Positions 33,331 through 47,434 are shown, numbered from the stretch's first letter. The stretch is DNA of 64,000 bases from Streptomyces spiroverticillatus (GCA_014650415.1 BMUX01000002.1:310001-374000); one strand, 5' to 3'. The notes: generated by a model from the letters alone, not told the origin. Program-made: numbers and translations.

Positions 33331-34292
33331 TGGAGTCCGTGTTCCGCGAGGAGACCGCGGACCCCCGCACCGAGTCCGTCCCGCTGTCCCATCTCTCCCT
33401 GGAACTGGGCCACTTGTACATGGAGGACTTCGCGGCGGGCCGCACCCGGCTGCGCTCGCACTTCGACGAGGTGCGGCCGTGGGCGGAGGCGGCCCGCGCC
33501 GCCGCCGTCCGCACCCATGGCCCCCGGGCCCGGGTCAGCACCTGCTTCCTCGTCGACGACTACTTCACCCGCCACTCCTCCCCAAGCCTGGTGCTACCGA
33601 TGCTGTGCGAGGAGGCGGAAGCCGCAGAGGTACGCATCGACTACCTGGCCCGTGAGTCGGGCTGCGCGCGGGCCGGGAACCGGGAACCCGCCCGCGCTGT
33701 GGAGGGGCGGCTGGTGGAGTCGCCGCCGCCCGGCAGCGACGGCTCCCGCCCGCCCGCCTCCGAGGTTGGCTGGCTGAGCAACGGACAGCGCAGCCCTGGG
33801 CACCATGCGGACTCCGCCGAGGCGATGGCCGGCACACCGCCCGCGTGGGCGCCCGCCTCGGAGACCGGGGCCCGGGAGCACTCGGTGTTCCTGGACGTGG
33901 AACTGTGGAGCGAGCAGAAGGGCGAACGGCTTTGGTCCTGCCCCTTCCTGGCGGGTGTATGGCAGTTGCTGCGGCTGGGGATGCTGCGGCACGACGGGGC
34001 CGCCGTGCTGCGCCCCGAGGAGTTCGGCGGCACCTTCCCCGCCGAGTGGGCGGCCCTGCCTGCGCTGCTGCGGCTGAACCGCCGGGCGCAGCCCTTCGCC
34101 GCGTACCGCACTTTCTCCGTACTGCCCACCCGCTTCCTGCCCGTGGAACACGCGGTACGGGTACTGCTGGGGCAGGTGCACATCGAGGCACCGGTGCGCG
34201 AGCAGGTGGAGCGGCGGGCCAAGGGAGAGGGCGTGGTGCTGCCTCCTGAGCTGCCCGACAGGGCCCACTACGCGTTCGCCCTCGAACCGTGA
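33330..34292 (+). CDS. SCO2522-family protein
   Basis: A 320-residue soluble protein of the SCO2522-type family, function unknown. LSHLSLELGHLYMEDFAAG near the start and TCFLVDDYFTR are conserved-looking blocks, and the C-terminal part (LPTRFLPVEHAVRVLLGQV) is structured. A Gly/Ser/Pro-rich stretch of about 50 residues in the middle looks disordered. The start overlaps the P-loop gene (TGATG) and the end overlaps the next gene (GTGA). Confidence 0.7.
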   Translation: MESVFREETADPRTESVPLSHLSLELGHLYMEDFAAGRTRLRSHFDEVRPWAEAARAAAVRTHGPRARVSTCFLVDDYFTRHSSPSLVLPMLCEEAEAAEVRIDYLARESGCARAGNREPARAVEGRLVESPPPGSDGSRPPASEVGWLSNGQRSPGHHADSAEAMAGTPPAWAPASETGAREHSVFLDVELWSEQKGERLWSCPFLAGVWQLLRLGMLRHDGAAVLRPEEFGGTFPAEWAALPALLRLNRRAQPFAAYRTFSVLPTRFLPVEHAVRVLLGQVHIEAPVREQVERRAKGEGVVLPPELPDRAHYAFALEP

Positions 34293-35341
34293 CGGCGGCA
34301 GTGGAAATGACTCGCCCAAAACGCGACAAGGTGTCCGGAAACAAAGACGCGGGCCACGAGACGGTTGTGGTGTGCGGGGAGGTGCGCACCGCCCTGCTTC
34401 AGACCTCGCTGCCACTGTCCCAGGACCAGTGCGCCCGGTTCCTGGCGCTGCGCCCGGACGAGCCGGTGCGCGTCTCCGAGCGCCCCAATGTGTACGCCGT
34501 CTCCCCCGACCTGCTGACCGGCGTGGACTGCCGACTGCCCGCCGCTTCCGGCTCACGGGTGCGCGGTGTGGGTACGGTCCGTGCGCACGCTGCGCTCACC
34601 GGCGGGCGGGTGATCCAGGCGAGCGCCCACTTCCAGTACACGACCTCGGTCTCTGGGCAGCGGCTGCCGTGGAGCCACTACCTGGTGCGCCCCGGCCTGG
34701 TGGAGCGGCTGGGCCGGACGACGGCCGATGACCTGACGGCAGGCTTCCTCGCACCGCGGGCGACCGAGCCGGGCCTCCTGGACCCTGGATCGATCGCGAG
34801 CCGACTGCTGGACCGCGCTCGGGGCCATGAACTGTTGGACGGACAGCCACCACTGAAGTCCCGACGGACCCGGCTGCGCTGGGCGGTGCGGCAGGTGCCA
34901 CCGGGAGCCGAGCCCTCTGTGCACTTCACGATCGTCGACACGGAACGGAGGACCCTGCTCCTACTACTGCCAGGCCTGATGGACGCGAAGGCCGTGGCGT
35001 CGGTACCGCCATTCTGCGAGGAACTGGCCCTTCATGACTGGCTATTGACCACACTGATACGTGTCGTGGAGCGCCGCGCACTGGGCTCGCTGAGCGGACC
35101 CGAGGTGGCGAATCGGCTCGGGCCCGCCGTCAGCCATTTGCTGCACCTTTGGCTGCCGGGTGCCCGCAGTGGGCGAGAGCTGCCGGAACTCTGGAACGGT
35201 GTGGAACAACAACCGGGGTTCACCCGCCAGTGGCAGACGCTCGTCCAGCGCATCCGCGACCAACTGGCTCTCCAGTCGCTTCCCTTGCACGATTCCGCGC
35301 CGGAGTCCTCGCGCGCGCCGACATCAGCGCCGAGGAGATGA
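34289..35341 (+). CDS. SCO2521-family protein
   Basis: A 350-residue soluble protein of the SCO2521-type family, function unknown. The GTG at 34289 overlaps the previous stop. Blocks such as LLQTSLPLSQDQCARFLAL and HFQYTTSVSGQRLPWSHYLV are visible; the C-terminal half is largely helical. It is separated by only 6 nt from the membrane-anchored gene, so the five genes form one operon. Confidence 0.7.
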   Translation: MTAAVEMTRPKRDKVSGNKDAGHETVVVCGEVRTALLQTSLPLSQDQCARFLALRPDEPVRVSERPNVYAVSPDLLTGVDCRLPAASGSRVRGVGTVRAHAALTGGRVIQASAHFQYTTSVSGQRLPWSHYLVRPGLVERLGRTTADDLTAGFLAPRATEPGLLDPGSIASRLLDRARGHELLDGQPPLKSRRTRLRWAVRQVPPGAEPSVHFTIVDTERRTLLLLLPGLMDAKAVASVPPFCEELALHDWLLTTLIRVVERRALGSLSGPEVANRLGPAVSHLLHLWLPGARSGRELPELWNGVEQQPGFTRQWQTLVQRIRDQLALQSLPLHDSAPESSRAPTSAPRR

Positions 35342-35347
35342 TCCGGT

Positions 35348-36280
35348 ATGTCTCAAGGAACGCCCCGCATACCGTCCGTGTTGAAGAAGGCTTCCGTCAT
35401 GGTGCTCGCCGGTCTCGGAGGGTTCCTGCTGACGACGCTCGTGAGCAACGAGGGCCCGGACGACGCCCTGGTGACATTGGCAGTGTCGGTGTTCGCCGGA
35501 GGGACGGCCCTCATGCTGGTGTCCCTGCACGAGATCAAACGGCGGCTCCGCGGCGTGGAGAAGCGCTTCGACGCGCACATGGGTTCGGTCAAGGAGATGT
35601 TCGGCCGAGGCTTTGCGCAGATCAACGAGTCAACGGCACTCGTCCAACGGCTGGATGACTCCGCAGTGGAGACGCGGGAGGTCATGGAGCTGGTGTCGCG
35701 GGCCGCCGGGATCAAGTCGGCCACCGCCCCGATAGTGCACAAGTTCGCCAAGTCCGAGATCGCCCGACTGTCGGAGCTGATGGACGACCTGCGTACCGGA
35801 GAAGCCGCCTACCAGGGCGAGGACCACGACTGGCTGCTGACGCTGGCCCGCAGTGCCACCGCGTCCATCGACGCCACCAGCACCTCGATCGACCAGGCGT
35901 TCTGGGACACCGAACTCGGCAAGACCTACTTGCGCGCCCAGCACGCGGCGATCCAGGAACGGCAGGTGCAGGTGCGGCGCCTGTTCATCGTGCCGGACGG
36001 GCAGGGGCCCGACAGCCCGGTGATCTTCCGGCTGCGCGAACAGCAGGAGGACCTAGGCATCAAGGTGCGGGTGGTGTCGATGGCGGAGCTGACGCCGAGC
36101 ACCTGGCTCCAGCCGAAGTACAACTTCATCGTCTTCGACGACGCGGTGAGCTACGAGATGACGCTCGCGGTCGGCGAGCAGCCCGAGCCGGAAATCGAGA
36201 CGACGCTGATCACCCTGCGCACCGTCGACGTGCTCCAGCGCAAGGTCCGTTTCGAAAGCCTCTGGCAGCAGGGCGCCTGA
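35348..36280 (+). CDS. Membrane-anchored protein with coiled coil, unknown function
   Basis: A 310-residue protein. Two membrane helices (about 15-33 and 40-58) are followed by a coiled-coil stretch (VEKRFDAHMGSVKEMFGRGF, then VQRLDDSAVETREVMELVSR). A C-terminal domain of about 150 residues begins LLTLARSATASIDATSTS and includes RQVQVRRLFIVPDGQ and YNFIVFDDAVSYEM. The domain resembles phospholipase-D-like or DUF6879-type folds, but I do not assign it. It closes the SCO2524-2521-type operon and may be its membrane effector or receptor. Confidence 0.65.
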   Translation: MSQGTPRIPSVLKKASVMVLAGLGGFLLTTLVSNEGPDDALVTLAVSVFAGGTALMLVSLHEIKRRLRGVEKRFDAHMGSVKEMFGRGFAQINESTALVQRLDDSAVETREVMELVSRAAGIKSATAPIVHKFAKSEIARLSELMDDLRTGEAAYQGEDHDWLLTLARSATASIDATSTSIDQAFWDTELGKTYLRAQHAAIQERQVQVRRLFIVPDGQGPDSPVIFRLREQQEDLGIKVRVVSMAELTPSTWLQPKYNFIVFDDAVSYEMTLAVGEQPEPEIETTLITLRTVDVLQRKVRFESLWQQGA

Positions 36281-36288
36281 GCACCCGG

Positions 36289-36352
36289 GAACGCGCCGCG
36301 GCGCCCACCCCAGTTGTCCGGTCGGGGACGAGTCGGGGAGGGCGCCGCGTTC
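36289..36352. terminator. Putative terminator between convergent operons
   Basis: GAACGCG...GGCGCCC (36289-36306) pairs with GGGCGCCGCGTTC (36340-36352), with four unpaired bases in the left arm. It sits between the end of the membrane-protein operon and gltD. Confidence 0.5.
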
Positions 36353-36442
36353 AGTTCCGCACGACGCTGGGCGGGACGAATGTGGGGTTTCGCTCAGGAC
36401 ACCGTACGCCAGGTCCTACCGGCGGCGCACAGGGGCCCGGGA

Positions 36443-37895
36443 CTAGACGGTCAGCGCCCGGTCCGTCGGCTTCACCGGGGCCGGGAGTGCGCTGACACCC
36501 GTGAGGTAGCGGTCCACCCCACGCGCCGCCGAGCGGCCCTCCGCGATGGCCCAGACGATGAGGGACTGGCCGCGGCCCGCGTCGCCGGCGACGAAGACGC
36601 CGTCGACGTTGGTCGCGTAGTCGCCGTCGCGGGCGATGTTGCCCCGCTCGTCCAGCGCGAGGCCGAACTGCTCGACCAGGCCGTTGGACTGGTCCGTGCC
36701 CGTGAAGCCCATCGCGAGAGTGACGAGCTGGGCGGGGATGACGCGCTCGGTGCCCGCCTTCTGCTCCAGCTTGCCGTCCTTGAACTCCACCTCGACGAGG
36801 TGCAGCGACTGCACGTTGCCGTCCTCGTCTCCCTCGAAGTGGGTGGTGGAGACGGAGTAGACCCGCTCGCCGCCCTCCTCGTGCGCGGAGGTGACCTTGT
36901 ACAGCATGGGGAAGGTCGGCCAGGGCTGGTTGGCGTTACGGTCCTCGCCCGGCTTGGGCATGATCTCCAGCTGGGTCACGGACAAGGCGCCCTGGCGGTG
37001 GGCGGTGCCCACGCAGTCCGCGCCCGTGTCGCCGCCGCCGATGACCACGACGTGCTTGCCCTCGGCGGTGATGGGGGCGACGGTGAGGTCGCCCTCCTGC
37101 ACCTTGTTGGCGAGGGGCAGGTACTCCATCGCGAAGTGGATGCCGCCCAGGGAGCGGCCCGGGACCGGGAGGTCGCGGGAGACCGTCGCACCGGCGGCGA
37201 CGACCACCGCGTCGTAGCGGCGGCGCAGCTTCGCCGCGTCGATGTCGCGGCCGATCTCCACCTCCGTGCGGAACTTGGTGCCCTCGGCCCGCATCTGCTC
37301 GATGCGGCGGTTGATGTGCGACTTCTCCATCTTGAACTCGGGGATGCCGTAGCGGAGCAGGCCGCCGATGCGGTCGGCGCGCTCGTAGACGGCGACCGTG
37401 TGGCCGGCCCGGGTGAGCTGCTGGGCGGCGGCCAGACCGGCGGGGCCGGAGCCGATGACGGCGACGGTCTTGCCGGAGAGGCGCTCCGGGGGCTGCGGGG
37501 TGACGTCGCCGCTGTCCCAGGCCTTGTCGATGATGGTGACTTCGACGTTCTTGATGGTGACGGCGGGCTGGTTGATGCCCAGGACGCACGCCGACTCGCA
37601 GGGGGCGGGGCAGAGGCGGCCCGTGAACTCCGGGAAGTTGTTCGTCGCGTGCAGGCGCTCGGAGGCGGCGCTCCAGTCCTCCCTGTACGCGTAGTCGTTC
37701 CACTCGGGGATGAGGTTCCCGAGCGGGCAGCCGTTGTGGCAGAACGGGATGCCGCAGTCCATGCAGCGTCCGGCCTGCTTGCTGATGATCGGCAGGAGGG
37801 ACTTGGGAACGTAGACCTCGTTCCAGTCCTTCACCCGGTCCTCGACGGGGCGGGACTGGGCGACTTCGCGCCCGGTGGTCAGAAAGCCCTTGGGG

Positions 37896-37903
<8 letters not shown>
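36443..37903 (-). CDS. gltD: Glutamate synthase, small (beta) subunit
   Basis: A 486-residue GltD. N-terminal cysteines for the [4Fe-4S] clusters occur in [17 protein letters not shown] and [11 protein letters not shown]. The FAD fold is [17 protein letters not shown] and the NADPH fold [15 protein letters not shown]. It passes electrons from NADPH to GltB, making glutamate from glutamine and 2-oxoglutarate. The ATG at 37903 overlaps the gltB stop by 8 nt. Confidence 0.97.
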
Positions 37904-42461
<4,558 letters not shown>

Positions 42462-42816
42462 CGGCACTCCCGTCGTCGTCGTGGCATATGCAGATACCGA
42501 GGGACGACACTGGCCCTCCGCGAAATTTCGTGCAGGTTACATGATGGCTGGCTTCTCAGGAAGCGGAAGGCGCATTCCACCATGCGGACACCGCGCGAAG
42601 CGGTGGATGTGGTGTGGAGGCGGACAGAACGCCACTCTCCGGACCGTAGCGAAGCAAGCTTCATTGCCTGCGGCGCTTACGGCTCATGCCCGGCGGTCAA
42701 CTAGACGAAACCGATGAGTAACGACTACTTATGCGACACCTTGCATATAGCCACATCCTACGGGGAGAGTCCGGGATCCGCGCCGGGGCGTACGTCACAC
42801 TCGCCATCGGGTGCGG
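42462..42816. other. gltB upstream region, no gene
   Basis: About 355 nt with no convincing coding sequence. On the minus strand TTGACC at 42699-42704 could be a -35 for gltB, followed about 15 nt later by taagcg; the match is weak. The stretch near 42700-42760 is AT-rich for this genome (actacttatgcgacaccttg), consistent with promoter DNA. No riboswitch was recognised. Confidence 0.4.
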
Positions 42817-42850
42817 AAAAACCCCCGGCGGTCCGGCCACCAGGGGTTTC
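42817..42850 (-). terminator. Intrinsic terminator of the VIT1-family gene
   Basis: On the minus strand, aaacccc pairs with ggggttt across a GC-rich inner stem, and a run of five T follows. It lies 29 nt after the stop codon. Confidence 0.8.
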
Positions 42851-42878
42851 CTCCCCTTGTCGGGGACGTACGACATCG

Positions 42879-43607
42879 TCAGAGCGCCGCCCCGAAGAGC
42901 GCACCCAGCCCGTACGTCACCGCGGCCGCGGCCCCGCCGAGCGCGAGCTGCCGCAGTCCGCTGAACCACCAGGTGCGCGCGGTCACCCGTGCCACCACGG
43001 CCCCGCACCCGAAGAGCCCCACCAGCGCCAGCAGCACCGCGGGCAGCAGCGAGGTGGCCCCCAGCAGGTACGGCAGTACGGGCAGCAGCGCGCCCAGAGC
43101 GAAAGCACCGAACGACGACACGGCGGCCACCAACGGCGACGGCAGGTCGTCGGGGTCGATCCCGAGCTCCTCCCGCGCGTGGATCTCCAGCGCCTGCTCG
43201 GGGTCGACGGACAGCTGCCGGGCGACCTCGCGGGCGAGTTCGGGCTCGACGCCCCGCGAGACGTACAGCGCGGCGAGCTCCCGCTCCTCGTCGGCGGGGT
43301 GCTTCTTCAACTCCTCGCGCTCGACGTCGAGTTCGGCCTGTACGAGCTCCCGCTGGGAGGCGACGGAGGTGTACTCGCCGGCCGCCATCGAGAACGCACC
43401 GGCGGCCAGACCGGCCAGGCCCGTGATGACGATCGTCTGCTGCGAGACGGCGCCACCGGCCACACCCGTCATCAGCGCCAGGTTGGACACGAGCCCGTCC
43501 ATCGCCCCGAACACCGCAGGACGCAGCCAGCCGCCGTTCACGTCCCGGTGGGTGTGGTTGTCGCGGTGCGCCTCGTGCAGTGTCGCTTCGGTCTCGATGA
43601 TCGCCAT
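42879..43607 (-). CDS. VIT1/CCC1-family Fe/Mn transporter
   Basis: A 242-residue VIT-family membrane protein. Helix 1 motif FGAMDGLVSNLALMTGVAGG and helix 2 motif FSMAAGEYTSVASQREL are the family signatures. A cytosolic acidic/helical metal-binding domain (about 90-150) follows, then three hydrophobic helices. It exports or sequesters Fe2+ or Mn2+. The start is ATG 43607. Two palindromes at 43697-43718 and 43747-43758 lie in its upstream region. Confidence 0.9.
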   Translation of the reverse strand: MAIIETEATLHEAHRDNHTHRDVNGGWLRPAVFGAMDGLVSNLALMTGVAGGAVSQQTIVITGLAGLAAGAFSMAAGEYTSVASQRELVQAELDVEREELKKHPADEERELAALYVSRGVEPELAREVARQLSVDPEQALEIHAREELGIDPDDLPSPLVAAVSSFGAFALGALLPVLPYLLGATSLLPAVLLALVGLFGCGAVVARVTARTWWFSGLRQLALGGAAAAVTYGLGALFGAAL

Positions 43608-43696
43608 GCTCGTCTTCCCCGTGCCCCTCTTCGTCCCTGCGGCCGGGGTGCGCCCCGACGAGATCGAAAGTACGCACGATTCGAAGTTCGCGCTAG

Positions 43697-43758
43697 CAAG
43701 GAAGGCCGTACTTACTTGGTACGAGGGGGAGTTGCCCGCGCTTTCCAAGGCAAGCCTT
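43697..43758. promoter_or_regulatory. Two palindromes between the VIT1-family and glycohydrolase genes
   Basis: CAAGgAAG and CTTaCTTG (43697-43718) form an inverted repeat, and AAGGC aa GCCTT (43747-43758) another. Both lie in the 253-nt divergent gap. A metal-dependent regulator is a plausible binder given the iron transporter, but neither matches the DmdR/IdeR box well. Confidence 0.35.
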
Positions 43759-43860
43759 CCCTCACCCGGCCGGGGCGCGCCGGACCGCCCGGCGGTCGAC
43801 CGGGTGACACGTGGGGCGTGGCCGAGCCCCGGCGCGGCCTCGGTGTGGCACAGATTTCGC

Positions 43861-46257
43861 ATGGACCTGACCACACGGCCCGTGCCGCCTCCGCCCGGCC
43901 CGGCCTGCCCGCCCGCCCGCACCCCGCACGACCGGGCGCGGGGCGCGCTCCTGGGCCTGGCCGTCGGCGACGCGCTCGGGGCTCCGGCCGAGAACCTCAA
44001 GCCCTCGGAGATCCGGCGGCGTTGGGGCCGTATCGAAGGCTTCGTCTCGGACGACCCGGCCGGTACGGACGACACCGAGTACGCGATCTTCTCCGGCCTG
44101 CTCCTCGCCCGGCACGGCTCGGCGCTCACCGTCGCCCACGTCGAACGTGCCTGGCACCGCTGGATCGCCGACCTGGACGAGGGCCCGTTCCGGGGCGCGG
44201 GCTTCAGCGAACGCGGCACCCTGGAGAACCTCCGCCGGGGCCTCGCCGCCCCCATCTCCGCGCAGCACCGGCACGCCTGGAGCGACGGTCTCGCCATGCG
44301 CGCGGCCCCCTTCGGGGTGTACGCCGCGGGCAACCCCGCCGAGGCGGCCCGCCTGGTGGCCATCGACGGAACGGTCAGCCACGAGGGCGAGGGCATCTAC
44401 GGCGGCCAGGCGGTGGCCGCGGGCGTGGCCGCCGCCATGACCGGCGCGGGCCTCGCCTCGATCATCGCCGCAGCCCTCTCGGTCATCCCGATGGACTCCT
44501 GGACCGCCCGCTCGCTGCGCCGCGCGGTGGCGGCGGCCGACCGGGGCGAACGCGCGGTCCGCACGGCGGTGGTCATCGGCGGCTACCCCTGGACCGACCT
44601 GGCCCCGGAAGCGGTCGGCCTCGCCTTCGGGGCCTTCACCGCGGCCCGCGGCGACTTCCGCGCCTCGGTCCTCACGGCGGTCAACATGGGCCGCGACGCC
44701 GACACCACCGCAGCGGTCGCGGGCGCCCTCGCCGGCGCCCTGAACGGCGCCTCCGCCATTCCCCCCACCTGGTCCTCCGCCATCACCCCCTCCCGAGGCA
44801 CCTGCCTCCCCACCATCCAGGGCCACCACATCCAGGACGTGGCCGACCTCCTAGCGCCCCACAGGGGCGGGGGGACCTGCGCGCCCACCCCGGCCAACCT
44901 CCCCACCCTCAGGGGCGCGGGGAACTGCGCGACCAGCCACGACGCACCCGCACCCACACCCCCAAGCCGCGCGGCGAGCGCTTACGGGAAGGGGCGGGTA
45001 GGGGGCAGCGCCGCAGGCAACCCGCACCCACCGACAACCCGCACCACCACCCCCGACAGGGGCACCCCCACCACCACAGCCCCCGGCACGGGCACAGGCA
45101 CCGGCACAACCCCCACCCCCACCCCCACCCCCGCCTCCCGAATCGAGGCCCTCCTCCTCACCCTCTCCGCCGGCGACGCCACCGGCTGGCCCTCCGCACG
45201 CCACCGCGCCACCCGCATGCCCGACTGGACCCGCCGCCTCACCCGCGAACTCGACACCTTCGCCGAGCTGAACGCCACCACCACCCTCCCCGTCCCCCTC
45301 GCCCTCAACCAGCCCCCGGAGCCCCTCCGCCTGGGCCCCTCCGACGACGCCGAGTGGGCGGCGTTCACCGCACTGACCCTCATCGGCGCAGGCGTGGGCC
45401 GTACGACCGACCCCGACGAAACGGACGCGGCCGCCCGCCGCGCCCTCACCCGCGCCTGGAACTCCCTCGCCGCCGAAGTCGCCGCCGCCTCCGCCCGCGC
45501 CCCCGAGGTCGAGTCCGCCGTACTCCCCCTCCGCGCCCGGATCTCCGTACGCGCCGGTCTCGGCAACCTCGCCGCCGGCCTGCGTCCCCCCGCCACCGGC
45601 CACGACAACCCCCACTTCTTCGACGACGCCGCCTGCGTCCGTGCGGCGGTCCTCGCCGTCGTCCACCCCGGCGACCCGGCCGCCGCCGCCGAACTCGCCG
45701 AGTACGACGCCCGCTTCACCCAGGACGGCGACGGCGTGCACGGCGCCCGCGCGATGGCGGCGGCCGTCGCGAGCGCCCTCGGTGGGGGCGGCATCGACGA
45801 CGCCGTGACCGCCGCCCTCGCCCAACTCCCGCCGGGCACCGAGATCGCCCGCAACGCCCACCACGCCCTGCGCCTGGCCCGCGCCGCGGACGGCGCGTTC
45901 GCCCTGGTCCCCGCCCTGGAGCACCACATCGTCGACCACGTCTACAGCTACGGAATCGCCGCCGCCGAAACCGTCCCCGTCGCCCTCGCCCTCACCGTCG
46001 CCGCGCACGGCCACGCCACCGAGGCGGTACCGGCCGCCGCCTGCCTGTCCCGGGTCGCGGACTCCGCCCCCGCCCTGGTCGGAGCGCTCACCGGAGCCCT
46101 GGGCGGCAGCGCGGTCCTGCCCACCGCATGGCGCGAAACCTGCCGCACCCTGGTCGGCTGCGCCCTCCCCCGCCTCGCGGGCACCGACCTCGTCGCCCTC
46201 GCCGCGCAACTCGCCGGACCGCCGCACCCTCCCCAACCAACCCCCCAAAAGGGATGA
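43861..46257 (+). CDS. Two-domain ADP-ribosylglycohydrolase-family protein
   Basis: A 798-residue protein with two DraG/ARH-type domains. Domain 1 (about 20-320) has intact metal motifs: GTDDTEYA and GRDADTTAAVAGALAGAL. Domain 2 (about 425-785) is degenerate (GPSDDAEWA; VADSAPALVGAL replaces GxDxDT) and is probably structural. The 100-residue linker is low complexity and contains two in-frame copies of a dispersed intergenic repeat (about 334-380, giving RGAGNCATSHDAP). ARH enzymes remove ADP-ribose or hydrolyse related N- or O-glycosides. It leads a six-gene operon with a ribokinase. Confidence 0.82.
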   Translation: MDLTTRPVPPPPGPACPPARTPHDRARGALLGLAVGDALGAPAENLKPSEIRRRWGRIEGFVSDDPAGTDDTEYAIFSGLLLARHGSALTVAHVERAWHRWIADLDEGPFRGAGFSERGTLENLRRGLAAPISAQHRHAWSDGLAMRAAPFGVYAAGNPAEAARLVAIDGTVSHEGEGIYGGQAVAAGVAAAMTGAGLASIIAAALSVIPMDSWTARSLRRAVAAADRGERAVRTAVVIGGYPWTDLAPEAVGLAFGAFTAARGDFRASVLTAVNMGRDADTTAAVAGALAGALNGASAIPPTWSSAITPSRGTCLPTIQGHHIQDVADLLAPHRGGGTCAPTPANLPTLRGAGNCATSHDAPAPTPPSRAASAYGKGRVGGSAAGNPHPPTTRTTTPDRGTPTTTAPGTGTGTGTTPTPTPTPASRIEALLLTLSAGDATGWPSARHRATRMPDWTRRLTRELDTFAELNATTTLPVPLALNQPPEPLRLGPSDDAEWAAFTALTLIGAGVGRTTDPDETDAAARRALTRAWNSLAAEVAAASARAPEVESAVLPLRARISVRAGLGNLAAGLRPPATGHDNPHFFDDAACVRAAVLAVVHPGDPAAAAELAEYDARFTQDGDGVHGARAMAAAVASALGGGGIDDAVTAALAQLPPGTEIARNAHHALRLARAADGAFALVPALEHHIVDHVYSYGIAAAETVPVALALTVAAHGHATEAVPAAACLSRVADSAPALVGALTGALGGSAVLPTAWRETCRTLVGCALPRLAGTDLVALAAQLAGPPHPPQPTPQKG
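44863..44998 (+). repeat. Dispersed repeat element read in frame (two copies)
   Basis: AGGGGCGCGGGGAACTGCGC at 44911 continues into gaccagccacgacgcacccg and ends with aagccgcgcggcgagcgctt. A diverged copy with two mismatches in the core lies at 44863-44882. The same element is intergenic at 52981 and, in reverse, around 18023. Confidence 0.85.
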
Positions 46258-46264
46258 TTCCCCC

Positions 46265-47434
46265 ATGACGACGACCACGCGGACACCTGCGCCCACCCTC
46301 TCCGAACGCATCACCGGCAGCCTCGTCGGAGCCGCCGTCGGCGACGCGCTGGGCGGCCCGGTCGAGGGCTGGACCCCGGAGCAGATCCAGGAGCGGCACG
46401 GCGGCACGGTCCGGGGCATCGTCGGCCCCTGGTACGGCGACGACTGGCGCACCGCGCGCCCCATCGCGCCGTACCACAAGGGCGACGGGCACGTCACGGA
46501 CGACACCTTGATGACGCACGCGCTGATCCGCGTCTACGAGAAGGCCCGCGACCACCTCACCGCCTACTCGGTCGCCGACCACCTCGTCCCGGAGATGATC
46601 CAACACCCGCTCTGGATTCCGGAGTTGGAGTCCGAGGCCCTCCCCCTCCAGCGCGTCTTCCTCGCCGAGAAGTGGATCGTCGCGCGCCTGCACTACGGCC
46701 ATGTCGACCCCCGCGAGGCGGGCACCGGCAACATCGTCAACTGTGGTGCGGCGATGTACATGGCCCCGGTCGGCCTGGTCAACGCGGCGAACCCGCAGGC
46801 CGCGTACGCGGAGGCCCTCGACGTCGCGGGCGCCCATCAGTCCTCGTACGGCCGCGAAGCCGCCGGAGTCTTCGCGGCGGCGGTCGCGGCGGCCTGCACC
46901 CCGAACGCCACCCCCGCCTCCGTCGTCGACACCTGCCTCGCCCTCGCCAAGGACGGCACCCGCTCCGCCATCGACGCAGTGGCCCAAGTCGCCTCATCCG
47001 TACGGGACTTCGAGTCCGCCATCCCTCTCCTCCGCGCCGCCGTCTCCCCCTTCGACACGGTCGGCCCGGACTACCGCGCCCCCTCCCTGGGCGCCCGCCG
47101 CCCCTCCCGCCTGCACGCCATCGAGGAACTCCCGGTCGCACTCGGCATGCTCCTGGTCGCGGACGGCACGTACCGCCCGTCCGTCCTCGGCGCGGTCAAC
47201 TACGGCCGGGACTGCGACTCGATCGCGACGATGGCGGGGGCGATCTCGGGCGCGCTCGACGGGGGCGCCGGAATCCCCGCCGAGTGGTCGAAGCAGGTCG
47301 CCGAGGCGAGCCGCCTGGACCTGCACGCCCCGGCCCGCGCCCTGACGGAGGTGGCCGTCGAGATCCACACCCGCGACCTGGCCCACCGCCGTGCCCACGA
47401 GTCGGCGTTCGCGCACCTCACGGACCCGCGATGA
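46265..47434 (+). CDS. ADP-ribosylglycohydrolase-family protein
   Basis: A 389-residue ARH/DraG-fold protein with intact metal motifs: GDALGGPVEG at the start, HVTDDTLMT, and NYGRDCDSIATMAGAISGAL near the end. It has both acidic clusters needed for two Mg2+ or Mn2+ ions, so it is likely an active glycohydrolase. It follows the two-domain protein by 7 nt and overlaps the next gene (ATGA). The substrate is unknown; paired with the ribokinase, an N-riboside or ADP-ribose conjugate fits. Confidence 0.88.
   Translation: MTTTTRTPAPTLSERITGSLVGAAVGDALGGPVEGWTPEQIQERHGGTVRGIVGPWYGDDWRTARPIAPYHKGDGHVTDDTLMTHALIRVYEKARDHLTAYSVADHLVPEMIQHPLWIPELESEALPLQRVFLAEKWIVARLHYGHVDPREAGTGNIVNCGAAMYMAPVGLVNAANPQAAYAEALDVAGAHQSSYGREAAGVFAAAVAAACTPNATPASVVDTCLALAKDGTRSAIDAVAQVASSVRDFESAIPLLRAAVSPFDTVGPDYRAPSLGARRPSRLHAIEELPVALGMLLVADGTYRPSVLGAVNYGRDCDSIATMAGAISGALDGGAGIPAEWSKQVAEASRLDLHAPARALTEVAVEIHTRDLAHRRAHESAFAHLTDPR

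Noticed and set aside
42540..42640. Possible structured leader (riboswitch) upstream of gltB
   Set aside because: Some pairing (tccaccatgcggac with its partner) is visible, but no known riboswitch core was recognised.
42714..46268. Very long plus-strand frame through the glycohydrolase gene
   Set aside because: Arg/Pro/His-rich composition of an off-frame reading; the real frame from 43861 carries the glycohydrolase motifs.
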